Origin: Sphaerosporella brunnea
Lineage: Eukaryota > Ascomycota > Pezizomycetes > Pezizales > Pyronemataceae
DNA: 31,541 nucleotides
Direction of reading: 5' to 3'
Assembly: GCA_008704415.1 (NCBI GenBank)
Contig: VXIS01000440.1
Location: 1 to 31,541 of the forward strand
In this document: one piece after another, positions 1-9,124 of the stretch
Layout: every line of letters begins with the position of its first letter
Position numbering within the stretch: position 1 is the first letter of the stretch
Program-made: the position numbers and the translations under genes
Notes under the pieces: generated by a model
What the model was told of the DNA's origin: nothing
Seen by the model: only the letters and a program-made list of their open reading frames with translations
Database searches by the model: none

Positions 1-194
1 TACGTTACGAATCCACGGTCAAATTCTACTCCTCCTCAAGGACCGGTGTTCCCCCTCCCTCCAAATACTGCCGGTACGTTTCCAATACTGAATCAAATCA
101 CAAGACACCTGGTTTCCACAAAGCTCAAAGCGTGACAAGCGCTTGAAGGGTTTCCTGAGACATAGCGGCCTGATGTGGACCTTGGGCATTCCCG
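1..194 (-). mobile_element. hAT transposase 3'-end fragment, copy 1 (inverted relative to copy 2)
   Basis: Read on the minus strand, this stretch matches 28411-28605 nearly base for base. It begins near the MSQETLQ codons of the hAT C-terminal dimerisation region and runs through the untranslated tail past the stop. The reading frame has a TGA soon after the TLQALVTL residues where copy 2 stays open, so this copy is dead. Homology stops at about 194, where a GC-rich repeat begins. The copy is cut by the window edge at position 1. The hAT identity rests on copy 2, which retains the more diagnostic upstream residues. Confidence 0.55.
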
Positions 195-355
195 GTGTAC
201 CCGGGGTGCTGACGGGGTGACCGGGGCAGCGACGGGGTGGTCGGGGTGTCGACGGGGCGACCGGCGCGGGGCGGGGTGGATCGGGGTCCGTCAGGGCAGC
301 CGCCACCCCGTGGCGCCCTGTGCCCCGTCGGGGCGCCCCGACCGGTTCACAGCAC
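194..355 (+). repeat. GC-rich tandem/foldback-like repeat, copy 1
   Basis: This is a G-rich then C-rich tract built from imperfect units of about 20 bp around GACGGGGTGRCCGGGG. It ends in GTTCACAGCAC at 345-355. The reverse complement of 27806-27994 is very similar, including a shared core of about 90 bp and the same terminal word. It abuts the hAT fragment on its left, as if inserted into it. It is open in several frames only because of its composition, so I call no gene. Confidence 0.6.
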
Positions 356-595
356 TACCTACGGGCACCCGCCAGGCCCAGAAGTGCCCGGCACCCGGCG
401 GGCCCGCCAGGCGTCTGAAGTTTTTTGCTTACACATACATCAAGGAAAGAAACCTGAACATGAGAGACCGATTCAACAACCTCGAGGACCTCCAGATACA
501 CGTCTATCTCCGCACAGCGCTGTTCCAGGTCACTGAGCATACACCCCGGGCTCGGCCTAATGGCCGACCCGACCTGAATTCAGTATACCGTGCAC

Positions 596-707
596 CGGCA
601 GGCACCTATCAGATATCCAGGTTTTTCTTATGCCGGCCCGAACCTGTCAGGCTTGCCACCTCACCGGCCCGACCTGACCCACTCCGTGGGGCCCCATTTG
701 ACCTGGC
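596..707 (+). repeat. Dispersed repeat, left copy
   Basis: The words GGCACCTAT, AGATATCCAGG, CGGCCCGAACCT and CGACCTGACCCAC occur in the same order and spacing at 19941-20057 (plus). By eye the two copies are clearly related but diverged, with a small indel after the TATCCAGG word. No protein family is recognised in either copy, so this is probably an old non-coding mobile fragment. Confidence 0.45.
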
Positions 708-851
708 GGCTGGCCGGACTATTGACAGCCCTGGTGCTGGGAAGGCCAGCCAGCCAATCCCCACAGTAAAATAAGCGCCCGTATACGTCTCAGAATGTGT
801 AATACAACAGAAAGCTGTTGAAATTTGCTTTGCTTGCTTGTATGGTGGATG

Positions 852-897
852 GTTGCCCTGGCAACAGGGGGTGCTAGGGTGGTTGCTTAAGGCAACC
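852..897. promoter_or_regulatory. Two RFX/X-box-like palindromes
   Basis: GTTGCCCTGGCAAC at 852-865 fits the X-box palindrome bound by RFX-type winged-helix factors (half sites GTTGCC and GGCAAC). A second dyad, GGTTGCTTAAGGCAACC, lies at 881-897. Their spacing and the AT-rich TATTTAAT at about 964 would suit a plus-strand promoter. No downstream gene was established, so the role is inferred only. Confidence 0.3.
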
Positions 898-2364
898 GGA
901 GTTGGTGTAACGTCAATGGGGTGTTATGAGGAGGACTGGTCGCTTCACTTCTTGATCTTCTACTATTTAATCAACCTCTGTCTACGCCCTCCTCAAGATC
1001 CTTCTGCGCGACTTTAAGCCTCCAATTCTGCAATTTTAACAAAAGCTCAACCGACGATTTTTCCTGCCTATACTGCCAACCCTGCGTTCTGCTGAGCTTG
1101 CAGTGGCTGAACGATGCTGGCCGGGCTGGTTGGCTGTCCGTTGAAAACACTGGGCGCAGACGGCGATTTTTCCTTCAACTTCTAGATCGCTGGAGGCACA
1201 GGCATCACCACGCCACCCACAACGTGCAACACCCAACCGAGGACCAAAGGCGAAGGAGGAGAGGAACGAGAAAAATGGTAAGGAGTGGATGTACCCGTTT
1301 CCATCTGTCACGTACCGTACTTCCTTATTAACTTTCCTTAAGACAGGCTGAGAGTGTGCGGGCGCATGAATGATGATTAAAAGCGCCAGCTGTAAGTATA
1401 TGATCTAACAAGATGGCCTTTGCGAAATTTTGGGCCGTTATATCACGAGCTGGGAAATGTTGTTTGCTGCTGCAAGCATGATCAAGGGGTTGTTAACGGC
1501 TGCCAATTATCTAAATGCTCGTGAACACATCTGGGAGCAGTACCATCTGCAGATAAAACATTTTGAGCCACTGAATACGTGGTAGTATCCTCTTTTGTTA
1601 TACTTTGATTGATTATTTGCTCAGCTGGCCGGCCGGTTAACTGCCTGCCTATTTGCTCAGGGGTATTGTACAAGGTTGAATACTGGAGGGGCGTTGCTGC
1701 CCATCCACGGTCAGCTATCTGAACTTAACAACTCCAGCATCAAAGATTTCAACGACATCGACGAATAAAGGTGTCCAGGAGCGACAAAGTGCCCAGAGCT
1801 CAAATGGGCTTCGCAGGCGCTATAGACGCCGCAAAAGTGTGTCCGCATGGCTGCACACCACCTCCGAAGGCCGCGTAATCTTTTCTACGGTTCCTGTAGG
1901 TGGTGCGATTTCGGTTGTAATTGGGGTGGGTTATCGGTGCACGTGCGTACGCATTTTCATCTGCGCAGGAAAGGCTGGGTTTCGGCAGCAACAAAATCTG
2001 AGTTCCAGCACTAACATGACCATTGCGTAAACTCCATCCTCCGGCACGGTAGGAACTTTTAAAACCTCGCCAGCTTGGGGGCCGGATTCGCACAGTGATC
2101 ACGAGATCACGGTTAAGGTGGAATCGGATATCGTAAACCAGAGCGCCGGTTGTCCATAGTCCACCTCATCAAATTGGCGATGGGGGAGGTGTCGCTGGGT
2201 AGTTTCAGTCTGCGGTCGACAGTGACTGCATCCTGCACGAAGAATTATGGAACTGAGTCCCTCATGGAATAGGGCAGAGCGCGAGCGCCGCTGGGATAGT
2301 CGTCATACACAGCGTGATCGTGTAGTCATTGTGAGAAACAGTCGTGTTGTTGAACCGTATAATG

Positions 2365-2369
2365 GCATG
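2365..2369. repeat. Target site duplication of the outer element (left), GCATG
   Basis: GCATG directly precedes the TGTCAC start of the first LTR. The same five bases directly follow the last LTR at 17554-17558. Five-base duplications are usual for Ty3/gypsy integration. Confidence 0.85.
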
Positions 2370-2382
2370 TGTCACGGGTATG

Positions 2383-2392
2383 GTCACGTGAC
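2383..2392. promoter_or_regulatory. E-box palindrome GTCACGTGAC at the LTR edge
   Basis: A perfect 10-bp palindrome containing CACGTG lies 13 bp inside the LTR and is kept in all four LTRs. It fits Cbf1/Pho4-like bHLH sites. Position at the extreme 5' end of U3 is compatible with an upstream activation site or with end recognition. The function is inferred. Confidence 0.4.
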
Positions 2393-2529
2393 ATGTGCTC
2401 TTAGTAGTCAGCTAGGGAATAGAATAGAGTCTGCATAGTGATCACTTCAAGGGCGCGTGATAGCCGGGTGGCTCCGCATCACAGTAGTTAGCTTGAATGA
2501 CACTATGGAAGAACTCGGAGATCGGGTGC

Positions 2530-2551
2530 CTCAGATAGGACGCTATCTGAG
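2530..2551. promoter_or_regulatory. LTR hairpin with 9-bp stem and GACG loop
   Basis: CTCAGATAG, GACG, CTATCTGAG form a perfect stem-loop. The outer 3' LTR (16895-16916) has an A-T pair changed to G-C on both sides, so pairing is kept. The inner 5' LTR has one G-C turned to G-U. Because U3 is transcribed at the RNA 3' end, the fold could act in RNA or as a DNA dyad. A second, simpler dyad (ACAATAG and CTATTGT, 2574-2593) follows. Confidence 0.45.
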
Positions 2552-2855
2552 AAGAGAACACGATTCGGAGGGGACAATAGTATAGGCTATTGTTAGAGCT
2601 CTTCCGAGATATCTTCGTTGACCTACCTGTTCCGGGAACTAGCATGACGATCGGAGGGGTCAGGAGTGATCAACCGGAAGGCGTTGAGCCGACAACGGCA
2701 AGCAGCGCTCGGCCTAGAACCTCCATAGTAAGTATGGTTGTCGCGTAAGGCATGCGATGCAGAAGATCGGGAGATGGAGCCAATAGGGCTGAGCATCTTC
2801 CTGCAACATGAGAATACAACGCTTACGGAGCGGGGTATCCGGGTGCGACCCATGT

Positions 2856-2893
2856 CTATGACTCATGATTTGGAATCAACGAGTGAGTCATAG
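2856..2893. promoter_or_regulatory. Inverted pair of Gcn4/AP-1-type sites in U3
   Basis: CTATGACTCA (2856-2865) and TGAGTCATAG (2884-2893) are exact inverted copies. The first lies in ATGACTCAT, the optimal Gcn4/CPC1 site. The pair is conserved in all four LTRs (9609-9646, 14749-14786, 17221-17258), about 125-155 bp upstream of the TATA box. It suggests control by the amino-acid-starvation bZIP regulator, which is inference from the motif. Confidence 0.5.
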
Positions 2894-3016
2894 AGAGGTG
2901 GGGCGATCTCTGTGCGCGCCTTGACGCCCGCAGTCGTAGAGACTGTCGGTAAGCCAGCAAGGAGTAAAGGCTGAGAATTACTCAGGGAGACGGTAGTCTC
3001 TGGAGCGGCGTTCTAC

Positions 3017-3024
3017 TATAAGTA
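3017..3024 (+). promoter_or_regulatory. TATA box of the LTR promoter
   Basis: TATAAGTA within CTACTATAAGTAG is present in all four LTRs about 160 bp before the LTR end. It gives a plausible start of the R region some 30 bp downstream. Confidence 0.5.
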
Positions 3025-3183
3025 GATTTGCTTCCGCCGAGAGAACCCCTTTATCTTCAGCAACAAGAACCATTAGTGTCCACCTGACAGAATAGCCCTT
3101 AAAATTCTATTGTTTAGGATTTAGTTTCTTAAGGTCCTGAGTTCAATTCCACGACACTCTGGTAGACAGAGCCTCGTTACATC

Positions 3184-3194
3184 AGAATTTCAAG
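3184..3194 (+). other. Candidate self-priming primer-binding site
   Basis: Two bases after the 5' LTR lies AGAATTTCAAG. No TGG-starting tRNA primer site is found here. In the inner copy the same place reads AGAATTTTAAG (minus strand, 14440-14450), which is perfectly complementary to CTTAAAATTCT in U5 (3098-3108 in the outer 5' LTR). This resembles the self-priming of Tf1/sushi-group chromoviruses, although here the partner lies about 80 bp after the TATA box rather than at a proven RNA 5' end. Confidence 0.4.
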
Positions 3195-3221
3195 AATTCC
3201 TGTCGCCTGGCATGCTCAATA

Positions 3222-5270
3222 ATGGCATCCATCACCATCGAGCCAACCCCCCAGCTTCCGCTCCTCGAGTGGAACCCCCAGCAGTATCCTGAGGCCGACA
3301 GCCGTCGTCTCATAGTTAGAAACCCCAGAGAAGTTGCCTCCCTCATCTTGGGAGTTGCAGCGAAAGATGTCCCGGAGTCTATCGATTCCGCAGCAAACAT
3401 GGATCAGCTGTTCCAGCAGATCCAAGAGTTGGTCTTTGAGTTAGTCAAGGATCAGGTCCGTGGAGCGTACACTGTGCTCGCACGGATAGTCGAGCAGCAA
3501 CAGGCTACTCGTGGGCTCCATCAGATGGCAATTGCTGAGATGCAGCAACATGTCCAGCTCATGTACCAAGAGCTCAGTCGGTTAGCCAAGCAAGACGACT
3601 TGCAGGCTGATCAGATGGACTGGCAGCCAACCCCAGTCACCCTCTAGGACCTCAGCGGTCTCCTGGAGGAAGAAGCGGCCGAGAGTCACTGGACGCAGGC
3701 CGAATACCGAGAAGCTGCCTCCGTTCCCCCCATCCCACCGCAATCGTTGCAAGCTTCGCACGTACCCCTCAGGATTGTCCGCAAAGTTCCATCGCGGACA
3801 ACGCCGCTGACGGACCCCGATTGGCTTACAAAGCCGAAAGCGAAAAAGGGAGTTGCTAAGCGAAGCAAGCGACCAGTAATCCACCGCACGCCAATACCCT
3901 CAGCAGCCCCGACTCCTCGACAGTGGATGATGAGAGGAGCTGCTGTCCGGCCAGGTGGAACACAGGGATTGGGAATATCAGGAGAGGTGGAAGGAGGAGA
4001 TAGTCAGTCGAGGGGTATGGAAAGCCCCGTTAGGAGGATTGAGAGTCCAGAGCCGGCTGGAGCAGGAGGCGCTGGTGGCTCTGGAGGTAGAAGAGGAGGA
4101 ATCAGTGGAGGACCGCCTCCACCAGGAGATTCCGATGATGATGATGACGACGATTCCGACCCCGAACCAGACCTCCAGCGACAGCCCATACGCTGGAAGA
4201 AGTGGCACCGTCGCCAAATCATCAAGGAGCTTGGGGCCAATCCAAGGCCCCACATAGAGGCTGAGCAACAGCCAAGGTCGATCAAGGTGCACGAACCAAA
4301 GCCCTTCAAAGGCAAGGAACGAGACCTTAACCGGTTCCTATCGAGCCTGGACTCATACTTCAGGCTCAATCCGACGTCTTACCCAGACGACCTCACCAAG
4401 ATCCTCTTGGCAGGATTGTTGATGGAAGAGGCGGCGTACGACTGGTTCGCCACCTACAAAATCAACATAGATCGAAAGGAGTCGATCCGTGTCAGAGGAT
4501 TCTGGATCAATCACCCCAGCTTCGCCACCTGGGAGAGATTTGAGGCTAGCCTTAGGGCCTCGTTCGGCGGCCGTGTCAATCGTGACAAGGCAGTACAGGA
4601 ATGGCAGAAGTTGCGGCAGACAGCCGGCATCGATGCCTTCCTGGATGAGGTGACCAGGTTGATGTGGATCACTGGTTACGTAGGGGACATGGTCAAGGAT
4701 AAGCTCAAGGAGGGGCTGTCCGAAGAACTGTCCAAGGATTGGGCTAAGGTTCAGCCTAAGCCTAATGATGTGAGTGCCCAGATGGCCATGTTGCGAGACA
4801 TGGGCCATGTCCTTGAAGATTGGGAACGGCACCACAAAAAGTCCACCAGTCAAGGTGGCAAGAGCAACGGGAAGGAGAAGGGACAGGGCTCAAAGCCCAA
4901 CCCGGCTTCCAAGCCCACAGACAAGGCTTCGTCCAGCAAGGACAAGCCGAAGAAAGACAGCACCTGGAAGGATAAGACTGTCGAACTTAAGGGCATCAGT
5001 CAAGATGTCCTGGACCAGCGGGCTAAGGACAAGCTCCGCTTGAAGTGTGGGAAGAAGAATCACTCGTGGTTTGAATGCTTTACTAAAGAGCCAGTCACCC
5101 AGAAGGTGGCTAGCTCAAAGAAGAGGAAGGCTGAGGACTCAGACGAGAAGTCTGAGAAGGAGGCTAAGGTTGCTAGCACGCAGCCTCAGGCCCCTACGGC
5201 CGCGTCGGGAAGGATCCTGGAGATCCCCGAAGAGAAGACTCAGATCTGGATATTTGGGCTTTGTAGTTAG
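3222..5270 (+). pseudogene. gag: Ty3/gypsy gag (capsid/nucleocapsid), plus-strand copy, broken
   Basis: Translation from ATG 3222 (40 bp after the LTR) gives a Gag-type protein of about 682 codons. It has an N-terminal helical region, a Pro/Gly- and Asp-rich linker near 4100-4170 with a run of seven Asp, and a retrotransposon capsid domain (about 4290-4830, from KPFKGKERDLNRFL to HVLEDW). A Lys-rich tail ends in a zinc knuckle near 5030-5080. It is broken: TAG at 3645-3647 replaces the TGG Trp codon kept in the minus-strand copy. The first knuckle Cys is Arg (CGC for TGC, about 5037), leaving CGKKNHSWFEC without its CxxC partner. A lost base near 5232 alters the last residues. The protein would package the element RNA in virus-like particles in the cytoplasm. 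Confidence 0.85.
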
Positions 5271-5464
5271 GATTTCATAGTTGAAATTAAATAGTCGTTC
5301 TTAAGGAAAAGGCTCTCTGAGGATGGGTTCAGTACCCGAAATATGCTGGCATATAAGAGTCAGCAGAGGGCACACAGACAAAGACATATCAATATCCCAC
5401 AGAGACGTAGTTCAGCAAGACATTGTGCTTGTTTAGGTGTCGAAAGGCCTAAACGTACTGAACC
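5271..5464 (+). promoter_or_regulatory. gag-pol spacer with hairpin just before the pol ATG
   Basis: A 194-bp spacer separates the gag stop from the pol ATG at 5465. GTTTAGG (5431-5437) pairs perfectly with CCTAAAC (5448-5454), ending 10 bp before the ATG. In the minus-strand copy the stem is CTTAGG with CCTAAG, so one pair has changed on both sides. The hairpin may serve reinitiation or internal entry, or the spacer may be an intron. The sequence does not decide between these. Confidence 0.4.
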
Positions 5465-8400
5465 ATGAACCCCCTTAAGAGAAAGACAGTAGTGGCAGAA
5501 AGGCAAATGCCTAAGAAGCCTAGAGTGGATCCTCCAAGACACGGGAAGAGAATGTTCCTAGTGGCAGACATTTGGTGGACCACAGAGTATGGCAAGTCTC
5601 GTAGTTGCAAAGGAAGATTCTTGATTGACTCAGGATGTTCTGGGCCTATCTTGAATAAAGACTTTGTGTTCGAGCATAAGTTGCCATGGATAAAAAGAGA
5701 CACTCCCATCCAAGTGACCGGGGCAGATGGGACCCCATTAGCAGAGACCTGGTGCTCGTTATACCAACCTCTTATGTATGAGGATTGGGGAGCACCAAGA
5801 AGAAATGACTTGGGAGATAGGTCAGCTGGAGACAGAGGTCTCGGGCTATATACCCATCTCCTGGTTAGAACAGCACAACCCGGACATAGACTGGCAGACC
5901 GGGACGATGCAGTGGCGCAGTGAGTACTGCCGTCAGCATTGCCTCCCAGTGTCAGTAAGGCAAGCTGTGAAGAACTTTGTTAAGTTACTTCAAGAGGGCA
6001 AGCCTTGGGTTGTGAATAGTATAGATTGGCACGATGAGGAAGGAGGTGACATCGCGGAGAGACTGCCAGAGCAGTACCGCGAATGGGCCTTCAGTGTTCA
6101 GTGAAGAAGAAATCAATCGTCCTTCCTGACCACACCTCATACGACCATGAGATTAGACTGATAGAAGGGGCAGTAGCCGCCTTATGGGCCCATATACCCT
6201 CTGTCAGAAAAAGAGTTGGAGGTGTTAAGAGAATACCTCCGCAAGGAACTTGCGTCAGGCAAGATCCGACAGTCCAAGTCAGCAGCTGCGGCCCCTATCA
6301 TCTTCGTCCCTAAGCCTGATGGAAGTCTTCGCTTGTGCGTCGACTATCGAGGGTTAAACAAGGTGACAGTCAAGGACCGCACCCCGCTGCCACTAATGTC
6401 AGAACTTCGTGAGCGATTGGGAAAGGCTAAGATATTCACTAAGCTGGACCTAAAGAATGGGTATAATCTCATTCGAATCGCGGAAGGGAGACGAGTGGAA
6501 GACAGCGTTTAGGACACGCTATGGGCTGTTTGAGTACCTGGTCATGCCGTTTGGACTGTGCAATGCGCCAGCTACCTTTCAGGCCATGATCAATACAGTT
6601 CTTCGAGAACTGTTAGATGAAGGAGTAGTCGTCTATATCGATGACATACTCATCTACTCCGAGACAGAAGAGAGACATATAGAGCTTGTGAAGAAAGTTC
6701 TAGAGAAGTTGAAGCAGACAAGGTTGTGTGCTTCAATAAAGAAGAGTTGTTTCCACGTCTCGGAAGTAGAATACCTAGGATACCAGATATCCTCAGAGGG
6801 GATCTCGATGTCCCCAAGTAAGGTTAAGACCATCCAAGAGTGGGTGGCACCTCAGAAGGTGAAGGACGTGCAAGCCTTTATAGGATTCGCGAACTTCTAC
6901 AGGAGATTCATTAGTGGATTCTCCAAGATAGTTGCGCCACTGACGGAGTTGACCAAGAAGGGTGTAGCCTTCGAGTGGTCCTCCAAGTGTCAGCAGGCGT
7001 TTGAGGAGCTCAAGAAGAAATTCATTGAGGCTCCTATCTTAGTCCACTTTCATCCTGAAAGACAGACAATCGTGGAGACGGATGCTAGCGACTTTCGCGC
7101 TTGCCGCTATCCTCTCCCAGATACAGGATGATGTCCGATTACACCCAGTAGCCTTTCACTCGCGAAAGTTCAAGCCGGCCGAGATCAACTATGACATTCA
7201 TGACAAGGAAATGTTAGCCATTGTGGTAGCATTTCAAGAATGGGAACATATGTTGAAATCAGTGGCTGGCGAAATCACGGTGTATACGGATCACAAGAAC
7301 TTGGAGTACTTTGCGTCGACAAAGGTGTTGACAAGACGTCAAGCCCGTTGGGCAGAACACCTAGCAGAGTTTAACTTCAAGGTGATATATCGGCCTGGAG
7401 ATAAGAACACGAAGGCTGATGTGTTATCGAGGCGTTGGGACTACGCCCCAGAGGAGGGGAGTAAAGCTCCCGAGATGAGCTTCTTCAAGCCTGGACAACT
7501 CGTAATGAGCTCTGCCAAGCTTGCTGGATCCAGAGAGGTCCAGTTGCCAGAGCCCTTCTTGGAGGCGTTGCGTAGAGCAGCAGCCGCAGACCAAGATTGG
7601 GTGAAGACAAGAGAAGCAGTAGAGAAGGCAGGATCCAAATGTAGCAGAGGAGTTTGAGGTTAAAGAGGGACTTCTGTTCTACGAGAATAGATGGGTAATC
7701 CCTAATGACCCACAGCTCAAGCTACGGATCTTGCAAGAGAATCATGACTCAAAGGCAGCAGGCCACTTTGGACAGTTCAAGACCGCAGAAAGAATGAAGC
7801 AGAACTTCTTCTGGTCTAAGATGGACGAGGACGTACGAGACTATGTCAGAAGCTGCGATACTTGTCAGAGAGATAAGACCAGCAGGCATAAGAAGTATGG
7901 GCTGTTACAGCCCTTAGAGATTCCGTACCGTCCGTGGAAGTCTATCTCGATGGACTTATAGTGGCATTGCCAGAGTCTGACGGCTACACCCAGGTGTGGG
8001 TAATAGTAGACCGTCTCACCAAGATGGCGCACTTCATTCCGTTGAAGACGAATGAAGAGACCCCAGTGCAAGAGTTAGCAAAAGCTCTTCGCAAAGGAGA
8101 TTTGGAGGCTCCATGGCCTACCCTCAGAGATCGTGTCTGATAGAGATGCGAAGTTCACGTCGCACTTCTGGAAGGAGTTGATGGAACATTTGGACGTCAA
8201 GTTGTCTATGTCCACAGCTTTCCATCCACAGACCGATGGACAGACTGAGAGAGTCAACTCCGTGTTGGAAGCAGTATGTCAGACACTACTGTTCCTTCCA
8301 GCAGGACGACTGGGTAGACCTGTTGCCGATGGCAGAATTTGCCTATAATACGGCAGTCTCCGAGACTACCAAGATGTCTCCGTTTCAGGCGAACTATATG

Positions 8401-9044
8401 TTCCAGCCAGAGACACAGTGGATCAAGCCAGCCGAAGGGCAGGAATGGTCCAACCCAGCAAGCTGAGCTGTTGCTCACACGCTGGAAGGGAATCTTGGAG
8501 TTCCTGAAAGAGAACATCTATCAAGCACAGACACGGATGGCAAAGTGGCACTGACGCGAAAGCGCAAAGCCAGCCTTCGTTCAAAGTGGGAGATAAGGTG
8601 ATGATAGACGCTCGCAACATACGGACAAAGAGGCCCTCAAAGAAGCTTGATCACAAGAAGATCGGGCCGTTCCCAATCATAAAGTTGATAGGGAAACGAG
8701 CGGTGAAGGTCCGGTTGCCTCCAGCTATGGAGATGCATCCAGTCTATCATGTGTCCTTGGTGGAGCCATACAGGGAGTCAAAGCTTCCTGGAAGACACCA
8801 AAGTCCACCTCCTCCCGAAGAGATAGATGGAGAGAAGTACTGGGTGGTCGACAAGATCGCCAAAAGCAGGCTCAACCGACAGAAGAAGAGGGTTGAGTAC
8901 TTGGTATTCTGGAAAGGCTATCCTCCAGAGGAAGCCACGTGGGAACCATGGGAGCACTTAGAAGGAGACGAAACTGTCAGCCGTATGCTCAAGGAGTTCC
9001 ATGAAAGATATCCCCGACAGGCGAGGGATAGTAGAATGAAATGA
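5465..9044 (+). pseudogene. pol: Ty3/gypsy pol (protease-RT-RNase H-integrase-chromodomain), plus-strand copy, many frameshifts
   Basis: The domains run in chromovirus order. Aspartic protease: DSGC at 5627-5638. Reverse transcriptase: LCVDYRG near 6330, YIDD at 6634-6645. RNase H: TDAS near 7078, TDHKNL near 7290. Integrase zinc finger: two His, then CDTC near 7854. DDE core: 7930-8270. GPF module: near 8665. Chromodomain: YWVVDKI to TWEPWEHL, 8838-9015. Stop at 9042-9044. The coding frame changes at least eight times, mostly through single inserted or lost bases seen against the other copies (for example near 5749, 6122, 6486, 7096, 7951, 8082, 8271, 8462). It cannot yield a full polyprotein. 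After the inferred inversion, its 5' part belongs to the outer insertion and its 3' part to the inner one. Confidence 0.9.
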
Positions 9045-9111
9045 AGGATTTCCTTAGTTAGATTTCCTTACACTAAAAAATGATAGTTAGTATCTCGGGA
9101 CGAGATTAGTT

Positions 9112-9121
9112 AGGAGGGGAG
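9112..9121 (+). other. Polypurine tract of the inner element
   Basis: AGGAGGGGAG lies just before the LTR that starts at 9125. The same tract stands at 16721-16730 before the outer 3' LTR. It is the usual primer for plus-strand DNA synthesis in LTR elements. Confidence 0.65.
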
Positions 9122-9124
9122 TAA

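Larger units (their letters stand above)
356..2364. other. No recognisable gene apart from the repeat and palindromes listed
   Basis: Open frames here are short and overlap on both strands without family resemblance. A start-like ATG directly followed by a splice-donor-like GTAAGG lies at about 1275, with CT-rich and AC-rich DNA upstream, but no downstream exon could be joined convincingly. The minus frame at 1800-2102 is open for 100 codons without recognisable content. I cannot exclude a small multi-exon gene. Confidence 0.4.
2370..3181 (+). repeat. 5' LTR of the outer element
   Basis: The LTR is 812 bp, starts TGTCACGGG and ends CCTCGTTACA. Its last 35 bp carry CACGACACTCTGG and GCCTCG, which it shares with the LTR at 16734-17553 but not with the other two, so these two are partners. 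TATAAGTA at 3017-3024 suggests transcription starts near 3045-3055, making most of the LTR U3. It has private changes relative to its partner, such as loss of a CACGTG (now CGCGTG, about 2454-2459) and an altered stretch near 2690-2710. Confidence 0.9.

Noticed and set aside
175..774. 199-codon plus frame over the GC-rich repeat
   Set aside because: It is open because of GC-rich tandem units and crosses two unrelated repeats; no protein family is visible.
3978..4369. Open frames opposite gag (minus strand)
   Set aside because: They are shadow frames of the Gly/Asp-rich gag linker and appear mirrored in the other gag copy.
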